A stretch of DNA of 64,000 bases from Xanthomonas arboricola pv. juglandis. GTDB taxonomy: Bacteria; Pseudomonadota; Gammaproteobacteria; Xanthomonadales; Xanthomonadaceae. Shown piece after piece: positions 1-8,749 of this stretch. The stretch is from positions 1,033,655-1,097,654 of the forward strand of contig NZ_JZEF01000002.1 in assembly GCF_001013475.1 (NCBI RefSeq), read 5' to 3'. Position 1 is the first letter of the stretch. Every line of letters starts with the position of its first letter. The notes below the pieces were generated by a model, which was not told where the DNA came from, made no database searches, and was given only the letters and a program-made list of their open reading frames with translations. The position numbers were made by a program, and so were the translations under genes.

Positions 1-1540
1 CGACACCGACCGCGCGGCGATCGACACGGTGAGCTTGCGCAATAGCTCCGCGCAGGAACTGGCGCGCACGCTGACCTCGCTGTTCGGGCAGGGGGGAGAG
101 CGCAGCAACGTGCTGTCGGTGTTGCCGGTGGAAAGCAGCAATTCGCTGATCGTGCGCGGCGACCCTGCATTGGTGCAGCGGGTAGTACGCACCGCGGTGG
201 ATCTGGACGGGCGCGCCGAACGTCGCGGCGATGTCAGCGTGGTGCGGCTGCAGCACGCCAGCGCCGAGCAGTTGCTGCCGGTGTTGCAGCAGCTGGTCGG
301 GCAGACGCCGGGTAACGAGGCACAGCCCGGGCAGGACACGCGCTCCAACGCGGTGGATGTGGCCGCCGCTGCTGCGGGCGCTCCACAGACGCAGGTGATC
401 ACACCGGCCGCCGGCAAGCGCCCGGTGATCGTGCGCTATCCCGGCTCCAACGCCTTGATCATCAATGCCGACCCGGAAACCCAGCGTGCCTTGATGGATG
501 TGATCCGTCAGCTGGACGTGCATCGCGAGCAGGTGCTGGTCGAAGCGATCGTGGTGGAGATCTCCGACACCGCCGCCAAGCGTCTGGGTGTGCAGCTGCT
601 ATTGGCCGGGCGCAATGGCACGGTGCCGTTGATCGCCACGCAGTACAGCGGCGCCTCGCCGGGCATCGTGCCATTGGCCGCAGCGGCGGCCGGCACGCGC
701 AGCAACAACGGCGAAGACGATTCGGTGCTGGAACAGGCGCGCAATGTGGCCGCGCAATCGCTGCTGGGCCTGAGCGGCGGCCTGATCGGGCTGGCCGGGC
801 AAAGCAACGATGCGGTGTTCGGCATGATCATCGATGCGGTCAAGAGCGACACCGGCTCCAATCTGTTGTCGACCCCGTCGATCATGACCCTGGACAACGA
901 GCAGGCGCGCATCCTGGTCGGGCAGGAAGTGCCGATCACCACCGGCGAAGTGCTGGGCGCGGCCAACGACAACCCGTTCCGCACCATCCAGCGCCAGGAC
1001 GTGGGCGTAGAGCTGGAAGTGCGCCCGCAGATCAATACCGCCGGCGGCATCACCCTGGCGATCAAGCAGGAAGTCTCGGCGATTGCCGGGCCGGTCAGCG
1101 CGCAGTCGTCGGAGCTGGTGTTCAACAAGCGCCAGATCGAAACCCGCGTGGTGGTGGAAAACGGCGCCATCGTCGCGCTCGGCGGCCTGCTCGACCAGAA
1201 CGACCGGCAGACCGTGGAGAAGGTGCCGCTGCTGGGCGATGTGCCCGGGCTGGGCGCGCTGTTCCGGCACAAGTCGCGCAACCGCGACAAGACCAATCTG
1301 ATGGTGTTCATCCGCCCGACCATCATCCGCGACGCGGCCGATGCGCAGCGCATGACCGCGCCGCGCTACACCTATCTGCGCGATCGCCAGTTGGCCGATG
1401 GCGACCCGGAAGCCGCGCTCGATGCGTTGGTGCGCGACTACCTGCGCGCGCAGCCGCCGCAGCTGCCGGCCGCGCCATCGTCGGCCGTGCCCGCACCGAC
1501 AACAACGCCTGCGCCCGGCGCGCGTCCCGCGCAGCGCTGA
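1..1540 (+). CDS. xcsD: XcsD, type II secretion secretin (5' end outside window)
   Basis: This is the outer-membrane secretin (GspD family) through which the type II system exports folded periplasmic enzymes. The reading frame is open from the first bases of the window, so the signal peptide and first N domain lie upstream. The visible part has repeated N-domain signatures (SNSLIVRGDP, then GSNALIINADP) followed by the secretin core with VEAIVVEISD, LSTPSIMTLDN, VGQEVPITTGE and the C-terminal VPLLGDVPGLGALF segment. The C-terminus ends in a Pro/Ala-rich tail. xcsE starts 4 bases after the stop. The gene order D to N with this pseudopilin set matches the Xanthomonas xcs locus, as opposed to xps, whose order begins with E and F. 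The family assignment is certain; the xcs label rests on gene order. Confidence 0.93.
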   Translation, partial: DTDRAAIDTVSLRNSSAQELARTLTSLFGQGGERSNVLSVLPVESSNSLIVRGDPALVQRVVRTAVDLDGRAERRGDVSVVRLQHASAEQLLPVLQQLVGQTPGNEAQPGQDTRSNAVDVAAAAAGAPQTQVITPAAGKRPVIVRYPGSNALIINADPETQRALMDVIRQLDVHREQVLVEAIVVEISDTAAKRLGVQLLLAGRNGTVPLIATQYSGASPGIVPLAAAAAGTRSNNGEDDSVLEQARNVAAQSLLGLSGGLIGLAGQSNDAVFGMIIDAVKSDTGSNLLSTPSIMTLDNEQARILVGQEVPITTGEVLGAANDNPFRTIQRQDVGVELEVRPQINTAGGITLAIKQEVSAIAGPVSAQSSELVFNKRQIETRVVVENGAIVALGGLLDQNDRQTVEKVPLLGDVPGLGALFRHKSRNRDKTNLMVFIRPTIIRDAADAQRMTAPRYTYLRDRQLADGDPEAALDALVRDYLRAQPPQLPAAPSSAVPAPTTTPAPGARPAQR

Positions 1541-1544
1541 TGCC

Positions 1545-3032
1545 ATGACCACCGCGCGTGCCAGCATTTCCTACGCGTTTGCCAAGCGCCACGGCGTGGT
1601 GCTGCTGGGCAGCGACAGCGCCGCGCAGATCGGCCTGCGCGAAGGCGGCGATGTGCAGGCGCTGATCGAGCTGCGGCGTGCGCTGGGCATGCCGTTGCAG
1701 GTGCGCACGCTGGCGCCGTCGGTGTTCGACCGGCATGTGTCGGAGATCTACGCCGATGCCGGCATGGAGCAGGGCGTGCAGGTCGAGGCGCTGGACCTGC
1801 ACGGCAGCCTGGATTCGTTGATCGACGACATCCCCACCGCCGATCTGCTCGACAGCCAGGACGATGCGCCGATCATCCGCCTGATCAACGGCATCATCGC
1901 CGAGGCCGCGCGCCTGGGCGCCTCGGACGTACATCTGGAATCCTACGAATCGCGGCTGCGCGTGCGCCTGCGCGTGGATGGGGTGATGCGCGAGGCGGCC
2001 ACCTTGCCCGGACGCATCGCGCCGTTGCTGGTGTCGCGGGTCAAGGTGATGGCGCGGCTGGATATCGCCGAAAAACGCATCCCGCAGGATGGCCGCGTGT
2101 CGCTGGTGATGGGCGCCAAGGCGCTGGACGTGCGCGTGTCCACGCTGCCGACGCGCAGCAGCGAGCGGGTGGTGCTGCGCATCCTGGACAAGGAGCAGGG
2201 CACCTTGTCGCTGGCCCAGTTGGGCATGCCACCGGCGGTGATGCACACGGTGCAGCGCGCCCTGCAGGTGCCCAACGGCATCGTGCTGGTGACCGGGCCG
2301 ACCGGCTCGGGCAAGACCACCACGCTGTATGCGGCGCTGAGCCTGCTCAACGATGGCTCGCGCAACATCCTCACGGTGGAGGACCCGGTGGAATACGCCA
2401 TCGACGGCGTCGGCCAGACCCAGGTCAACGCACGTGTCGGCATGACCTTCGCGGCCGGCTTGCGCGCCATCCTGCGCCAAGATCCGGACGTGGTGATGAT
2501 CGGCGAGATCCGCGACACCGAGACCGCGCAGATCGCCGTGCAGGCCAGCCTCACCGGCCACCTGGTGCTGTCCACCGTGCACACCAACGATGCGGTGGGC
2601 GCAGTCACGCGGCTGCGCGACATGGGCATCGAGCCATTCCTGCTCGCGTCGAGCCTGCGGCTGATTCTGGCGCAGCGCCTGGTCCGTCGCCTGTGCACGC
2701 TGTGCCGCGCACCGCGCCCGCTGGATGCCAACACGCGGCAGATGTTGCAGGCGCCCGACGATGCAACCATCTATGGCGCCGTGGGTTGCGCGGCCTGCCA
2801 CCACAGCGGTTATGCCGGGCGCGTGGGCATCTACGAAGCCATCGCGGTGGACGATGCGATGCGCCGCCTGATCGGCGACAACGCCGACGAGGATGCCCTG
2901 GCTGCAGCGGCTTTCGCACGCGCAGCGCGCCTGGGCGATGCCGCGCGCGCGGCGGTGCTGCAAGGACTCACCACGCTGGAAGAAGCGCTGCGGGTGACCC
3001 GCCAGCAGGACGATGCGCATGCCACGGTTTGA
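1545..3032 (+). CDS. xcsE: XcsE, type II secretion assembly ATPase
   Basis: This 495-residue protein is the cytoplasmic hexameric ATPase (GspE) that drives pseudopilus assembly at the inner membrane. The Walker A motif GPTGSGKTT is at about residues 251-259. The Asp box and Walker B region (RQDPDVVMIGEIRDTETA) and the His box (LTGHLVLSTVHTNDA) follow. Two CxxC pairs (CTLC and CAAC) form the zinc-binding subdomain. The start at 1545 is chosen because it lies just after the xcsD stop and gives a normal GspE N-terminus; the frame is open further upstream, but only inside xcsD. The end overlaps xcsF by 20 bases, which suggests translational coupling. Confidence 0.95.
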   Translation: MTTARASISYAFAKRHGVVLLGSDSAAQIGLREGGDVQALIELRRALGMPLQVRTLAPSVFDRHVSEIYADAGMEQGVQVEALDLHGSLDSLIDDIPTADLLDSQDDAPIIRLINGIIAEAARLGASDVHLESYESRLRVRLRVDGVMREAATLPGRIAPLLVSRVKVMARLDIAEKRIPQDGRVSLVMGAKALDVRVSTLPTRSSERVVLRILDKEQGTLSLAQLGMPPAVMHTVQRALQVPNGIVLVTGPTGSGKTTTLYAALSLLNDGSRNILTVEDPVEYAIDGVGQTQVNARVGMTFAAGLRAILRQDPDVVMIGEIRDTETAQIAVQASLTGHLVLSTVHTNDAVGAVTRLRDMGIEPFLLASSLRLILAQRLVRRLCTLCRAPRPLDANTRQMLQAPDDATIYGAVGCAACHHSGYAGRVGIYEAIAVDDAMRRLIGDNADEDALAAAAFARAARLGDAARAAVLQGLTTLEEALRVTRQQDDAHATV

Positions 3033-4215
3033 CTACACCGTGCTCGACCTGCATGGGCACAGCCGCCAGGGCGTGATCAGCGCGGACACGGTACAGGCTG
3101 CGCGTGCGCAACTGGAGCAGCGGCAGTGGGTGCCGGTACGCGTGGAGGCGGCGGTGGCGGCCAGCAGCGTGCGTCCGGCGCGTTTCAGTGGCAAGGATCT
3201 GGTGCTGTTCACCCGGCAACTCGCCACGCTGGTGGAAACCGCGCCGCTGGAAGAAGCGCTGCGCACCATCGGCACGCAATCCGAACGGCGCGGCGTGCGC
3301 CGGGTCACCGGCCAGACGCACGGGCTGGTGGTCGAGGGCTTCCGCCTGTCCGATGCGATGGCGCGCCAGGGCATGGCGTTTCCGCCGCTGTACCGCGCGA
3401 TGGTGGCCGCGGGCGAGAGTGCCGGGGCGCTGCCGCAGGTGCTGGAGCGCCTGGCCGACCTGCTGGAGCGGCAGGCGCAGGTGCGCAGCAAGCTGCAGTC
3501 TGCGTTGGTGTATCCGGCGGCGTTGGCCCTGACCGCCGGTGCGGTGGTCATCGTGCTGATGACCTTTGTGGTGCCCAAGGTGGTGGACCAGTTCGATTCG
3601 ATGGGCCGCGCGTTGCCATGGCTGACGCGCGCGGTGATCGGCGTGTCTAACTTCCTGTTGCATGCAGGCATCCCGTTGCTGGTGGCACTGGTCATTACGG
3701 TGATCGCAGCGCTGCGCCTGCTCAAGCGCCCGGAGTTACGCCTGGCGGCCGACCGTGCGGTGCTGCGCGCGCCCTTGCTCGGCCGGTTGATCCGCGACCT
3801 GCACGCCGCACGCATGGCGCGCACCCTGGCGATCATGGTCAACAGCGGGTTGCCGTTGATGGAAGGCCTGATGATCGCCGCGCGCACTGTCGACAACCGC
3901 GCCTTGCGGCTGGCCACCGACAGCATGGTCACGGCAATCCGCGAAGGCGGCAGCCTGGCCGCGGCGATGAAGCGCGCCGGCGTGTTTCCACCGACGCTGC
4001 TGTACATGGCCTCCAGTGGCGAAAACAGCGGGCGTCTGGCGCCGATGCTGGAGCGCGCCGCCGATTATCTGGAGCGCGAGTTCGCGTCGTTCACCACCGC
4101 GGCGATGAGCCTGCTGGAGCCGGCCATCATCGTGCTGCTCGGCGGCGTGGTGGCGGTGATCGTGCTGTCGATCCTGCTACCCATCCTGCAATTCAACACC
4201 CTCGCGCTTGGTTGA
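3013..4215 (+). CDS. xcsF: XcsF, type II secretion inner-membrane platform protein
   Basis: This 400-residue GspF/PilC-type protein is the polytopic inner-membrane core that couples the XcsE ATPase to pseudopilin assembly. Two tandem T2SSF domains are visible. The first contains FTRQLATLVETAPLEEALRT and is followed by a transmembrane segment near residues 170-195. The second contains ARMARTLAIMVNSGLPLMEG and ends in a C-terminal transmembrane helix (IIVLLGGVVAVIVLSILLP). ATGs at 3013 and 3019 are both possible starts, and both overlap the end of xcsE. The length is typical of the family. Confidence 0.94.
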   Translation: MRMPRFDYTVLDLHGHSRQGVISADTVQAARAQLEQRQWVPVRVEAAVAASSVRPARFSGKDLVLFTRQLATLVETAPLEEALRTIGTQSERRGVRRVTGQTHGLVVEGFRLSDAMARQGMAFPPLYRAMVAAGESAGALPQVLERLADLLERQAQVRSKLQSALVYPAALALTAGAVVIVLMTFVVPKVVDQFDSMGRALPWLTRAVIGVSNFLLHAGIPLLVALVITVIAALRLLKRPELRLAADRAVLRAPLLGRLIRDLHAARMARTLAIMVNSGLPLMEGLMIAARTVDNRALRLATDSMVTAIREGGSLAAAMKRAGVFPPTLLYMASSGENSGRLAPMLERAADYLEREFASFTTAAMSLLEPAIIVLLGGVVAVIVLSILLPILQFNTLALG

Positions 4216-4243
4216 GCGCGGCCGCCCATCCCTGGAGATCCTC

Positions 4244-4708
4244 ATGCAGTCCATCCGTCACCGCCAACGTCCTTGCTCGCTGTCCTCGCAAGCGCGAACG
4301 CGCGGCTTCACCCTGGTCGAGTTGATGGTGGTCATCGTCATCATCGGCCTGCTGGCCACGGTGGTGATGATCAACGTGATGCCCAGCCAGGACCGCGCCA
4401 TGGTCGAGAAGGCGCGTGCCGACGTGGCGGTGCTGGAGCAGGCGCTGGAGACCTATCGCCTGGACAACCTCAGCTACCCGAGCACCGAACAGGGCCTGCA
4501 GGCCTTGCTCAATGCGCCGAGCGGATTGACCCGGCCCGAGCGCTATCGCCAGGGCGGCTATATCCGCCGCCTGCCGGAAGATCCGTGGGGCCATGCGTAT
4601 CAATACCGCCGCCCGGGCCGCAGTGGTGGCTTCGACGTCTACTCGTTCGGTGCCGATGGTGCCGAAGGCGGCGACGCCGACAATGCCGATGTCGGCAACT
4701 GGCGCTGA
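4244..4708 (+). CDS. xcsG: XcsG, major pseudopilin
   Basis: This 154-residue GspG protein is the major subunit of the periplasmic pseudopilus. It has a positively charged leader and the prepilin peptidase site RGFTLVELMVVIVIIGLL, with cleavage after the Gly and the conserved Glu at +5. The body contains the GspG signatures YPSTEQGLQALL and LPEDPWGHAYQYRRPG. ATG 4244 is chosen because a GGAG ribosome site lies about 8 bases upstream; the frame is open back to 4208, but that would add a stretch overlapping xcsF. The mature pseudopilin needs the prepilin peptidase, which is not in this window. Confidence 0.95.
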   Translation: MQSIRHRQRPCSLSSQARTRGFTLVELMVVIVIIGLLATVVMINVMPSQDRAMVEKARADVAVLEQALETYRLDNLSYPSTEQGLQALLNAPSGLTRPERYRQGGYIRRLPEDPWGHAYQYRRPGRSGGFDVYSFGADGAEGGDADNADVGNWR

Positions 4709-4735
4709 GTCGCAACAGTGCTCGCGCAAACGGAC

Positions 4736-5218
4736 ATGGCAAGGCGAGCACGGGCATGCGCGTCGCGGGCGCAGGCGCGCGGCTTCACCCTGCTCGAACT
4801 GCTCGCCGTCCTGGTGATCACCGCACTGGCCAGTACGCTGGTGGTGCTGACCTTGCCCGATGCGCGGCGCGACCTGCACGACCAGGCCGATGCATTGGCC
4901 AGTGCCTTGCTGCACGCACGCGACGAAGCCATCCTGAGCCTGCGCATGGTCGAGGTGACCGTGGATGCAGGTGGCTACAGGTTCCGCCGCCAGGCGCAGC
5001 AACGCTGGGTGCCGCTGGATGAAAAGCCGTTCGCCGCGATGCGCTGGCCTGCCGGCGTGCAGACGCAGTTGCCGGTGGGCGGGACGCAGTTGAGCGTGCG
5101 CTTCGATCCCACCGGTGCGGCCACGCCGCAACGCATCGCGCTGGCCGACGGCCAGCAGCAGCTGCAGGTGGTGGTGGACGCCGCCGGCGTGGTGCGGGTC
5201 GATGCGCCCCTGCGGTAA
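4736..5218 (+). CDS. xcsH: XcsH, minor pseudopilin
   Basis: This 160-residue GspH-type pseudopilin has the cleavage motif RGFTLLELLAVLVITALAST after a basic leader of about 15 residues. The C-terminal domain is beta-rich (GYRFRRQAQQRWVPLDEKPF), as expected for GspH/FimT. ATG 4736 gives the more typical leader; GTG 4718 is an alternative 18 bases upstream. The 3' end overlaps xcsI by 17 bases. Confidence 0.9.
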   Translation: MARRARACASRAQARGFTLLELLAVLVITALASTLVVLTLPDARRDLHDQADALASALLHARDEAILSLRMVEVTVDAGGYRFRRQAQQRWVPLDEKPFAAMRWPAGVQTQLPVGGTQLSVRFDPTGAATPQRIALADGQQQLQVVVDAAGVVRVDAPLR

Positions 5219-5582
5219 GCCCGATGCCTGCGCCGGATTTTCGCTGCTCGAACTGATGGTCGCGCTGGCGATCTTCGGCATGGCCGTGGTTGGCCTGCTG
5301 AACCTGTCCGGCGAAAGCACGCGCACCGCGGTGGTGCTGGAAGAGCGCGCACTGGCTGCGGTGGTTGCGGAGAATCAGGCGATCGACGCGATGCTGGCGC
5401 CCACCGCCGCAGCAGTGGCGCCGGCGAACGGGCAGGAAACGCTGGGCGGACGCAGCTGGGACTGGCGGCGTACGTCGATGCCAGCCGGCAGTACCGGCAT
5501 CGTGCGCATCCAGGTGCAGGTGCGCGCCGCAGCGCAGGCGCAGGAAATCGCCAGCCTCAGCGTCTTGCGGAGCGCCGAATGA
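5202..5582 (+). CDS. xcsI: XcsI, minor pseudopilin
   Basis: This 126-residue GspI-type pseudopilin forms part of the I-J-K pseudopilus tip. The prepilin motif GFSLLELMVALAIFGMAVVG is preceded by a short leader (MRPCGKPDACA). The start at 5202 lies inside the end of xcsH. The frame is open further upstream but has no pseudopilin content there. The stop overlaps the xcsJ start in an ATGA arrangement. Confidence 0.9.
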   Translation: MRPCGKPDACAGFSLLELMVALAIFGMAVVGLLNLSGESTRTAVVLEERALAAVVAENQAIDAMLAPTAAAVAPANGQETLGGRSWDWRRTSMPAGSTGIVRIQVQVRAAAQAQEIASLSVLRSAE

Positions 5583-6202
5583 TCCGCACACCTCGCAGCG
5601 CAGCGGGCAGCCGTGGCAGCGCGGGCTTTACCTTGATCGAGCTGCTGGTCGCCCTGGCGGTATTCGCGCTGGTGGCGGTCGCCGCGGTGGTGGTGATGCG
5701 CCAGAGCATCGACCAGCGCGATGCGGTGCGTGCACGTTTGCAGCAGGTTCGCGAGTTCCAGCTTGCACATGGCCTGCTGCGCAGCGACCTGCAGCAGGCC
5801 GCAGTGCGGCGCACGCGCAACAGCGAGGGCGGCGCTGCACGCACCGCGTTCGTCGCCAGCCCGCCCGGTGTGCCGGGGCCGCTGTTCGGTTTTGTGCGAC
5901 GCGGCTGGAGCAATCCGGATCAGGCGCCGCGTGCGTCGCTGCAATACGTGGAATACCGGGTGGTCGATGGACGCCTGGAGCGCAGTGCACGCCCCGCACT
6001 CGACGGTGCAGTCGCCGGTCCGCCGCAGGTGGTGTTGCGTGGCGTGCGCTCGGCGGTGGTCGGGTTCCATTATCGCGCGCAGTGGAGCGATGGCTGGAGC
6101 GGCGGGCTCGACGCACTGCCGGATGCGATCTCGCTGGAGCTGGACCTGGAGCAATGGGGCCGCGTGCGCCAGTTGTTCCTGCTGCCGGAGGGGCGCGGAT
6201 GA
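5579..6202 (+). CDS. xcsJ: XcsJ, minor pseudopilin
   Basis: This 207-residue GspJ-type pseudopilin has the cleavage site GFTLIELLVALAVFALVAVA. Typical GspJ segments follow (QQVREFQLAHGLLRSDLQQA and a later VEYRVVDGRLERSARPALDG). The ATG overlaps the xcsI TGA by 4 bases, and its own TGA overlaps the xcsK ATG by 4 bases. This chain of ATGA junctions implies coupled translation at fixed stoichiometry. Confidence 0.92.
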   Translation: MIRTPRSAAGSRGSAGFTLIELLVALAVFALVAVAAVVVMRQSIDQRDAVRARLQQVREFQLAHGLLRSDLQQAAVRRTRNSEGGAARTAFVASPPGVPGPLFGFVRRGWSNPDQAPRASLQYVEYRVVDGRLERSARPALDGAVAGPPQVVLRGVRSAVVGFHYRAQWSDGWSGGLDALPDAISLELDLEQWGRVRQLFLLPEGRG

Positions 6203-7191
6203 AGACCTTGAACGCACACGCCGGGCAACGCGGCGTCGCACTGCTGACGGTGCTGTTGCTGGTGGCGGTGATGACGTTGCTGATGGTGGCAGTGCTGGAC
6301 GATCTGCGTTTTGGCCTGCGCCGCAGCGGCAACGGCGAGGCGATGACGCAGGCGCAGTGGTATGCGTTGGGCACCGAAACCATCGCCCGGCAACGCCTGC
6401 AGGCACTGGCCAGGCGCGACCCGATGCGTACCACGCTGGAGGGTGGCTGGAACGATCAACCGGTAACCTTCCCGCTGGACGACGGCGCGTTGAGCGTGCG
6501 GCTGCGCGACCGCGGCGGCTGCTTCAATCTCAACAGCGTGGTCGCCGGTGCGCCCGAGCAATGGCAGCGCAGCGACGACGGCGCAGCGCAGTACCGCGCC
6601 TTGCTGGAGGTGCTGGGCATCGCACCGCAACCGGCGCAGGCGCTGACCGATGCGCTGGTGGACTGGATCGACAGCGACAGCCAGCCCGGTGCGCAGGGCG
6701 CTGAAGACGATCGCTACCTGCAATCGGCAGTGCCGTTGCGCAGCGGGGCGACCCTGCTGGCGGGCGTCAGCGAGCTGCGCGCCATCGCCGGCTACACGCC
6801 GCAGGTGATCGCGCAGTTGCGGCCGCATGTGTGCGCACTGCCGGAGGCGCGGCTGTCGCCGGTCAACATCAATACGTTGCGTCTGCAGGATGCGCCGGTG
6901 CTGGTGGCGCTGACCGAAGGCGCCCTGGAATTGCCGGCCGCGCGCCGCGTCATCGCCGCGCGGCCGGCCGGAGGATGGCGCGACGTCAAAACCTTCCTGA
7001 GCCAGCCTGCGCTGATCCAGGCCGAGCTGTCCAATGCAGTGCTGGAACAGATCGAATTACGCACCCGTTATTTCTCCCTCTACAGCCAGGTCGACCATGC
7101 CGGCGCGCAGGTCGTGCTGGACGCCTTGCTGCAGCAGGATCCTGCCGGCCGCGTGCGGCTGGTGGCGCGCCAATGGAGTTCCGACGAATGA
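6199..7191 (+). CDS. xcsK: XcsK, pseudopilus tip protein
   Basis: This 330-residue GspK-type protein is the large minor pseudopilin that caps the pseudopilus. Its N-terminal helix (RGVALLTVLLLVAVMTLL) lacks the +5 glutamate found in the other pseudopilins, as is usual for GspK. Helix-hairpin-helix-like segments (ALTDALVDWIDSDSQP, LSPVNINTLRLQDAPVLVAL) match the family. The frame is open far upstream inside xcsI/xcsJ. ATG 6199 is chosen because it overlaps the xcsJ stop and starts the hydrophobic leader. Confidence 0.92.
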   Translation: MKTLNAHAGQRGVALLTVLLLVAVMTLLMVAVLDDLRFGLRRSGNGEAMTQAQWYALGTETIARQRLQALARRDPMRTTLEGGWNDQPVTFPLDDGALSVRLRDRGGCFNLNSVVAGAPEQWQRSDDGAAQYRALLEVLGIAPQPAQALTDALVDWIDSDSQPGAQGAEDDRYLQSAVPLRSGATLLAGVSELRAIAGYTPQVIAQLRPHVCALPEARLSPVNINTLRLQDAPVLVALTEGALELPAARRVIAARPAGGWRDVKTFLSQPALIQAELSNAVLEQIELRTRYFSLYSQVDHAGAQVVLDALLQQDPAGRVRLVARQWSSDE

Positions 7192-8276
7192 GTACCACCT
7201 TGCTGTTGCTGCCCGCCGATGCCACGGCGCAGGCGATCGCCGTGCGTGTGGACGCGCATGGCCAGGTGCTGTCGCAGCGTGTGGCCAGCGCGCCGTATGA
7301 ACCGTCCGCGCGCAGCGTGCTGGTGGTGCCGGGCGTGGATGTGCATCTGCGCTGGCTGAGCCTGCCCGGCCGCAGCATCGCGCAGTCGGTCGCGGCCGCG
7401 CGCCTGCAACTGGCCGAACATCTGGCTGTGGAGACGCCGGCCCTGCATGTGGTGATCGCCGATCGCAGCGAGGCCGATGGCACGCGCCTGGCCGCTGCGG
7501 TGGATGGCGCAACGATGCAGCAGTGGTTGGCGCGCGCAGCGCAGCTGGGCGTCGTCCCCGATGCGGTGGTGCCCGATTGCCTGTTGCTGGAGCCCGGCGC
7601 GGACGCTGCGGCGGCAGTGGTGGACTGGGACGGTCGCTGGCTGATCCGTGGCGCAGGCCTGGCCTGCAGCCTGGAGCCGGAGGCTGCGTGCATGCTGCTG
7701 GGCGAGCGCGCGCCGGCACAGCCGCCAGCGCAGGACACCGCACACGCCATTGCCTGCCTTGCGCAAGGCGCCATGCGCGCGCCCATCAACCTGCTGCAGC
7801 ACGCGTTCGCTGCGAGGCCGGCCGCTGCGCGCACGGTCACTACGCGCCGTCTTGCGGCGCTGGCCGCACTGGTGCTGCTGTCGCCGCTGGTGCTGCTGCT
7901 GGCGCAGACACTGCGCTACGAAATCGGCGCGCGCCTGCTGCAATCGCGCGCCGCCGCGCAGTTGGGCGTGCGCGATGCGGCGGCGGTGCAGGCCGCGCTG
8001 CAGGCACGCCGGCATACCGGTGCAGCGGCCGATCGCCTGGCCATGCAGCTCGGCGACTTGTTCGCAGCGGTCGATGCCATGCCGGCGGCGGAACTGGATC
8101 AGATCGACTATCACGCCACACAGCCGCTGCGCGGCACCCTGCTGCACGCCGATGGCGCCAGCCTGCAACAGTTGTCCACGCGGCTGGCCGGGGAGGGGTG
8201 GCAACTGCAGCCCGGCAGCAGCCAGGGCGAGGACGATCGCCTGCGGACGCCGTTCGTGCTGGAGCCATTGCGATGA
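7188..8276 (+). CDS. xcsL: XcsL, type II secretion inner-membrane protein
   Basis: This 362-residue GspL-type protein links the cytoplasmic ATPase to the platform. It has an actin-like cytoplasmic domain (MSTTLLLLPADATAQAIAV, with VVPGVDVHLRWLSLPG), one transmembrane segment near residues 222-242 (LAALAALVLLSPLVLLLAQ) and a small periplasmic ferredoxin-like domain. The start at 7188 overlaps the xcsK stop by 4 bases. Conservation is lower than for E, F and G, so the assignment leans on position as well as architecture. Confidence 0.88.
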   Translation: MSTTLLLLPADATAQAIAVRVDAHGQVLSQRVASAPYEPSARSVLVVPGVDVHLRWLSLPGRSIAQSVAAARLQLAEHLAVETPALHVVIADRSEADGTRLAAAVDGATMQQWLARAAQLGVVPDAVVPDCLLLEPGADAAAAVVDWDGRWLIRGAGLACSLEPEAACMLLGERAPAQPPAQDTAHAIACLAQGAMRAPINLLQHAFAARPAAARTVTTRRLAALAALVLLSPLVLLLAQTLRYEIGARLLQSRAAAQLGVRDAAAVQAALQARRHTGAAADRLAMQLGDLFAAVDAMPAAELDQIDYHATQPLRGTLLHADGASLQQLSTRLAGEGWQLQPGSSQGEDDRLRTPFVLEPLR

Positions 8277-8749
8277 CTGCACCTATGCAACGCGGCATGC
8301 AGTGGTGGCAGGCACGTGCGCCGCGCGAGCGGCTGATGCTGGGCGTGATGTGCGCCGCCGTGGCCGCATTCGTCGCCTGGTACGCGCTCTACTCCCCGTT
8401 GCGGCACTGGCGTGCCCAGGCGCAGGCGCGCTATGCCGCTGCGGCCCAGCTGATGCTCGATGCATCTGCGCAGGCATCGGCGAGCAGGCGTACCGCTGCA
8501 CCTGGTACGGCGGCACTGAACGAGCTCATCGCAAGCAGCGCACGCGATGCCGGTGTCGGCATCACCGCCCAGCAGCGCAACGCAGCGGGCGGGGTGGACG
8601 TGCAGATCGATGCGGTCAGCGGCGCCAGCTTGTTCGGCTGGCTGGAGCGGCTGCGCCAGGCGCATGGCCTGGCGCCGACGCAGCTGAGCATCGTGCGCGA
8701 CCAGGGCCAACTGCGGGTACGCTGCGGGTTTGCGGAGCCTGCACCGTGA
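8273..8749 (+). CDS. xcsM: XcsM, type II secretion inner-membrane protein
   Basis: This 158-residue GspM-type protein is the partner of XcsL. A short cytoplasmic N-terminus carries WWQARAPRERLMLG, a motif seen at the front of many GspM proteins. One transmembrane helix (VMCAAVAAFVAWYALY) and a periplasmic domain ending FGWLERLRQAHGLAPTQLSI follow. The ATG overlaps the xcsL stop by 4 bases. Confidence 0.87.
   Translation: MTAPMQRGMQWWQARAPRERLMLGVMCAAVAAFVAWYALYSPLRHWRAQAQARYAAAAQLMLDASAQASASRRTAAPGTAALNELIASSARDAGVGITAQQRNAAGGVDVQIDAVSGASLFGWLERLRQAHGLAPTQLSIVRDQGQLRVRCGFAEPAP

Noticed and set aside
1323-3020. Long minus-strand open frame across xcsD-xcsE
   Set aside because: It is the antisense shadow of the GC-rich xcs genes; its Arg/His/Gln-rich translation resembles no family.
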